Below, one piece after another: positions 59,801 to 61,070 of a stretch of 61,070 nt of DNA. The DNA is from Cnuella takakiae. GTDB lineage: Bacteria; Bacteroidota; Bacteroidia; Chitinophagales; Chitinophagaceae. Each line of letters begins with the position of its first letter. The first letter of the stretch is position 1. A program made the position numbers and the translations under genes. The DNA lies in NCBI RefSeq assembly GCF_001953305.1, contig NZ_MTFE01000010.1, forward strand, positions 4,407,387 to 4,468,456, given 5' to 3'. The notes under the pieces were generated by a model. The model searched no databases. It had not been told where the DNA came from and saw nothing but the letters and a program-made list of their open reading frames with translations.

Positions 59801-60262
59801 AAACAGCACGTTGCGCACCAGCACCTGGGCGATGCCCTGGCGCACCTGGCGGCGCAGGTTGTTGTGGTTGCCGTCGAAGTACACCACCATCTTGTTGTTC
59901 ACCAGCCGCGTGACGCCGCCGGCATTCTGCCAGTCGATGCCCAGCCCGATATTGGACTGCTGCATCTCATCGAAGTTGTTGTACACCGCGATGTTGGCGC
60001 GGCGCTGGAGCCCATACTCCACAAACTCTTCGATGCCCGACAATTCTTTTTCCGCCAGCTGGGCCACAAACTTGCCCAGTTCCAGACCATCCTGGCTGAA
60101 GTAAGTATTGAAATTATCGGTCTGATAATATTTCCAGTTGAATTTCTGGTATTGCACCCTGTTTTTCCCGAACTCCACTGCATTCACCTGCGCCTGGGAA
60201 TGAAGGGAAAAGGATAAAAGCGCCGCACCACTTACCAAAAGCCTACCAAGGAGATTATTCAT
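56837..60262 (-). CDS. Large envelope protein with peptidase-MA-like, TolB-like and barrel parts
   Basis: A 1141-residue exported protein: signal peptide (MNNLLGRLLVSGAALLSFSLHSQAQ), an N-terminal region with a basic-secretory/peptidase-MA-like pattern (LPQWLTDGYIAYAAERW, lacking a clear HExxH), a TolB-like PD40 propeller (about 370-600; LAWDPKGTRLAVLYPAKGKLNFFIYD, FVAFPNKTGIIFSSNRPNARA, YNSYHFTFVSDETGINNRYAGF), and a C-terminal outer-membrane barrel (about 750-1141) ending in YLALGLDF. The barrel resembles Omp85/BamA-type ends. Bacteroidota members are usually annotated as hypothetical or translocation protein TolB-like; the function is unknown. The ATG at 60262 is chosen for the signal peptide. 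Confidence 0.85.
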   Translation of the reverse strand: MNNLLGRLLVSGAALLSFSLHSQAQVNAVEFGKNRVQYQKFNWKYYQTDNFNTYFSQDGLELGKFVAQLAEKELSGIEEFVEYGLQRRANIAVYNNFDEMQQSNIGLGIDWQNAGGVTRLVNNKMVVYFDGNHNNLRRQVRQGIAQVLVRNVLFGDDLGEMAANQTLLDLPQWLTDGYIAYAAERWSTDLDDQLKSAMLSGDYTNFYQFAHEKPLLAGHAFWYYFGNKYGESKTTYLLYLSRIYRNLNAASQRIAKVKFKEVLRQFMTEVPAQYYKDIRGRRVVPKGQLSVSKEIGKTDYFRFNANPQPRSFTYGVTEFIRGRYNIVVNENFTNRKVLVHTGVRNLQEQMNPNYPILAWDPKGTRLAVLYPAKGKLNFFIYDAINRVKINKVTMDQFDQVQDMKFMLNSNTLLLSAVKSGQTDIFVYNIEKMTTEQITNDVYDDLDASFVAFPNKTGIIFSSNRPNARAKDSDTALPTGKFNIFLVDNWNKSDFKQISQLTNVRLGNARFPAQYNSYHFTFVSDETGINNRYAGFFSTERAGLDTLIFIGDEVLRNPPLAEVDSTLKVWEKDDIDSVGYVSVTNDSSYVFPITNYQSGLLETRTAGDNQQISEVTRQGNYKFLYRLRIDENVLRRRNVTARPTEFMKKVSEQLKLDQSRALPALPTGNGRDTGRQEDVFQTEFGSGSDSATGRVFPADEAGGGPEPLLKKARLFEYRPPKFFNDYVVAALNNTVFVFNKYQPYAGATGPIQMANGNPLNGLIRMGTADLFEDIKISGGFRIAPNLRDNDILFEFNNLRRRIDWGFTYYRSNTEVGLRIPDPTIDAFYPGKQFSSYYLARAKYAFDKVRSLRLTAGPRYDRFVYSGVDPASLKVKDSTLTFGQLSLEYVHDNTINPTMNIWHGMRYKAYIDAFSKLSNRSKEDGPFMFNAGIDFRHYLPIYRNIIWAVRGAADFSWGTTKVAYFLGGVDGWLMFGGNQKTDDDGNTTYRYFDPNNRPDPRANYAYQTLALNLRGFKQNIANGNNAVTINSEIRVPVFSSLLNRPINNAFLRNFQLVQFVDLGSAWNGTYNGIARPSQTFSDPVSPNVVVKLKAGGIGPLAGGYGFGARSTLLGYFVRFDVAWQMDGVFRGKPQTYLALGLDF

Positions 60263-60335
60263 ACAAGTCCTATACGTATTTCGGGGGTAAGAAAAAGAGG
60301 GTTGTAAATTGCGTCCTAAAGTACCAAAAAAAGGG

Positions 60336-60977
60336 ATGCTCACTATTCAGACCTTCACCTTCAACCCGCTGCAGGAAAATACCTACGTGCTGTATAACGA
60401 AACAGGGGATTGTTGTATTATCGATCCCGGCTGTTATTTTGCTTCGGAAAAAATAGCCCTGCGCGAGTTCATCGAAACCCACCAGCTCCGGCCGGTATTA
60501 CTGCTCAATACCCACTGCCACCTCGATCACGTTTTCGGAAACTTCTTTGTAAACCGTACCTGGAACCTGCCGCTGCACCTGCATGGGGCTGAAAAAATCG
60601 TGCTAGACCGGGGGCCCGAATCGGGGCAGCGCTGGGGGCTTCCGTTTACCAACTACGATGGGCCCTTATTGTTCATCGAAGCAGGCGATACCATCACCAT
60701 CGGGCAGGACCAACTCACCGTTTTGCTTACCCCCGGACACTCACCCGGCTCGGTATGTTTTTACAGCGAAAAACAGGAATTTGTAATAGGCGGCGATGTG
60801 TTGTTCCGCCGCTCCATCGGCCGCACCGACCTGCCCGGCGGCGACTATGCTACTTTGGAAAATAGTATCCGCACCCAATTGTACCCCCTACCCGAAAATG
60901 TGGTGGTTTATCCCGGTCATGGCGACCCAACAACTATTGGGGAAGAGAAACGGGAGAATCCTTTTGTACAAGACTAA
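60336..60977 (+). CDS. MBL-fold metallo-hydrolase (glyoxalase II-like)
   Basis: A 213-residue metallo-beta-lactamase-fold hydrolase. The metal motif is THCHLDH, with later ligands in LLTPGHSPGSVCFY, VIGGDVLFRRSIGRTDLPGGDY and VYPGHGDPTTIGEEKRENPF. This pattern is the glyoxalase II/YcbL type, usually acting on thioesters such as S-lactoylglutathione or on related small molecules. The start at 60336 is chosen because the preceding codons are in the promoter region. Divergent from the large envelope gene. Confidence 0.93.
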   Translation: MLTIQTFTFNPLQENTYVLYNETGDCCIIDPGCYFASEKIALREFIETHQLRPVLLLNTHCHLDHVFGNFFVNRTWNLPLHLHGAEKIVLDRGPESGQRWGLPFTNYDGPLLFIEAGDTITIGQDQLTVLLTPGHSPGSVCFYSEKQEFVIGGDVLFRRSIGRTDLPGGDYATLENSIRTQLYPLPENVVVYPGHGDPTTIGEEKRENPFVQD

Positions 60978-60997
60978 ATCAAGTTCCCAAAAGAATC

Positions 60998-61070
60998 CGT
61001 CATTGCGAAGCGCCGGCAGTGACTTGCATGTATAGAGGTTAGCGGCGCTGAAGCAATCCCCTGCCGCTGT
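60998..61070. repeat. GTCATTGCGA-type inverted repeat at the window edge
   Basis: GTCATTGCGAAGCGCCGGC (from about 61000) pairs with CGGCGCTGAAGCAATCC (about 61043-61059). The GTCATTGCGA/GAAGCAATCC repeat is widespread in Bacteroidota intergenic DNA. It is cut by the end of the window. Confidence 0.6.

Noticed and set aside
1-61070. tRNA, rRNA and CRISPR
   Set aside because: I looked in every gap for tRNA-like T-loops, conserved rRNA segments and regularly spaced direct repeats and saw none; the repeats present are inverted arms with unequal interiors.
1-61070. Insertion sequence or prophage genes that could move the palindromic repeats
   Set aside because: No transposase, integrase or phage gene was found; the source of the repeats must lie outside the window.

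Overview
The window is a piece of chromosome from a member of the Bacteroidota, most probably Chitinophagia/Chitinophagaceae. The evidence is a type IX secretion (T9SS) and gliding background: a PorP/SprF protein beside a giant PKD protein with a gliding-motility C-terminal domain, a second surface protein with a T9SS sorting tail, and GldB. Further support comes from the MoxR/DUF58/Bat operon, DUF4783 beside nadC, TAnnTTTG-type -7 promoter boxes, few recognisable Shine-Dalgarno sites and several TTG/GTG starts. Almost all genes are housekeeping or cell-envelope genes. I see no prophage, transposase gene, CRISPR array, rRNA or tRNA.

Layout. 0-6.5 kb: O-methyltransferase, Na+/solute symporter, LOG protein, DUF3108 protein, small outer-membrane barrel, GlcD-type flavoprotein. 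6.7-11.5 kb: PorP/SprF plus a 1201-residue T9SS surface protein. 11.6-21.8 kb: recG, two small proteins, M16 peptidase, PAP2 phosphatase, mfd. 21.9-24.9 kb: a T9SS-exported VPS10/BNR-repeat protein. 25-31.8 kb: ferredoxin-NADP reductase-like protein, glyS, YihY/BrkB, MazG-like pyrophosphohydrolase, group III truncated haemoglobin, dtd, arfB. 31.8-36.6 kb: an MbnP/MbnH-like pair (predicted copper protein and its dihaem tryptophan-modifying enzyme), facing a TonB-dependent receptor and a small membrane protein. 36.7-46 kb: gpmI, DUF4783, nadC, SUI1/YciH, icd, apaG, gldB, nadE (two NAD-biosynthesis genes within 7 kb). 46.2-51.1 kb: MoxR, DUF58, BatD-like and BatA genes closed by an overlapping rsgA. 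51.2-56.4 kb: small lipoprotein, gamma-carbonic anhydrase, class III aminotransferase, and a three-gene membrane protein/winged-helix regulator/creD unit with two copies of one palindromic operator. 56.8-61 kb: a 1141-residue envelope protein and an MBL hydrolase.

The most unusual content is between and inside genes. At least four families of palindromic repeats recur: a CCCCCTAAAGGGGG family, a CCCACGGTTAAAACCGTGGG family, an AACCGCAGATTTGTATGATT family, and a GC-rich family found twice inside mfd. Most occur as two inverted arms 160-250 bp apart, like REPINs or MITEs, often with a terminator hairpin between the arms and with their ends on, or within a few bases of, stop or start codons. Many other gene junctions carry inverted arms made of short A/T-rich words. 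Several genes take their stop codon from a repeat, and mfd carries two in-frame copies. No transposase that might mobilise them is in the window.
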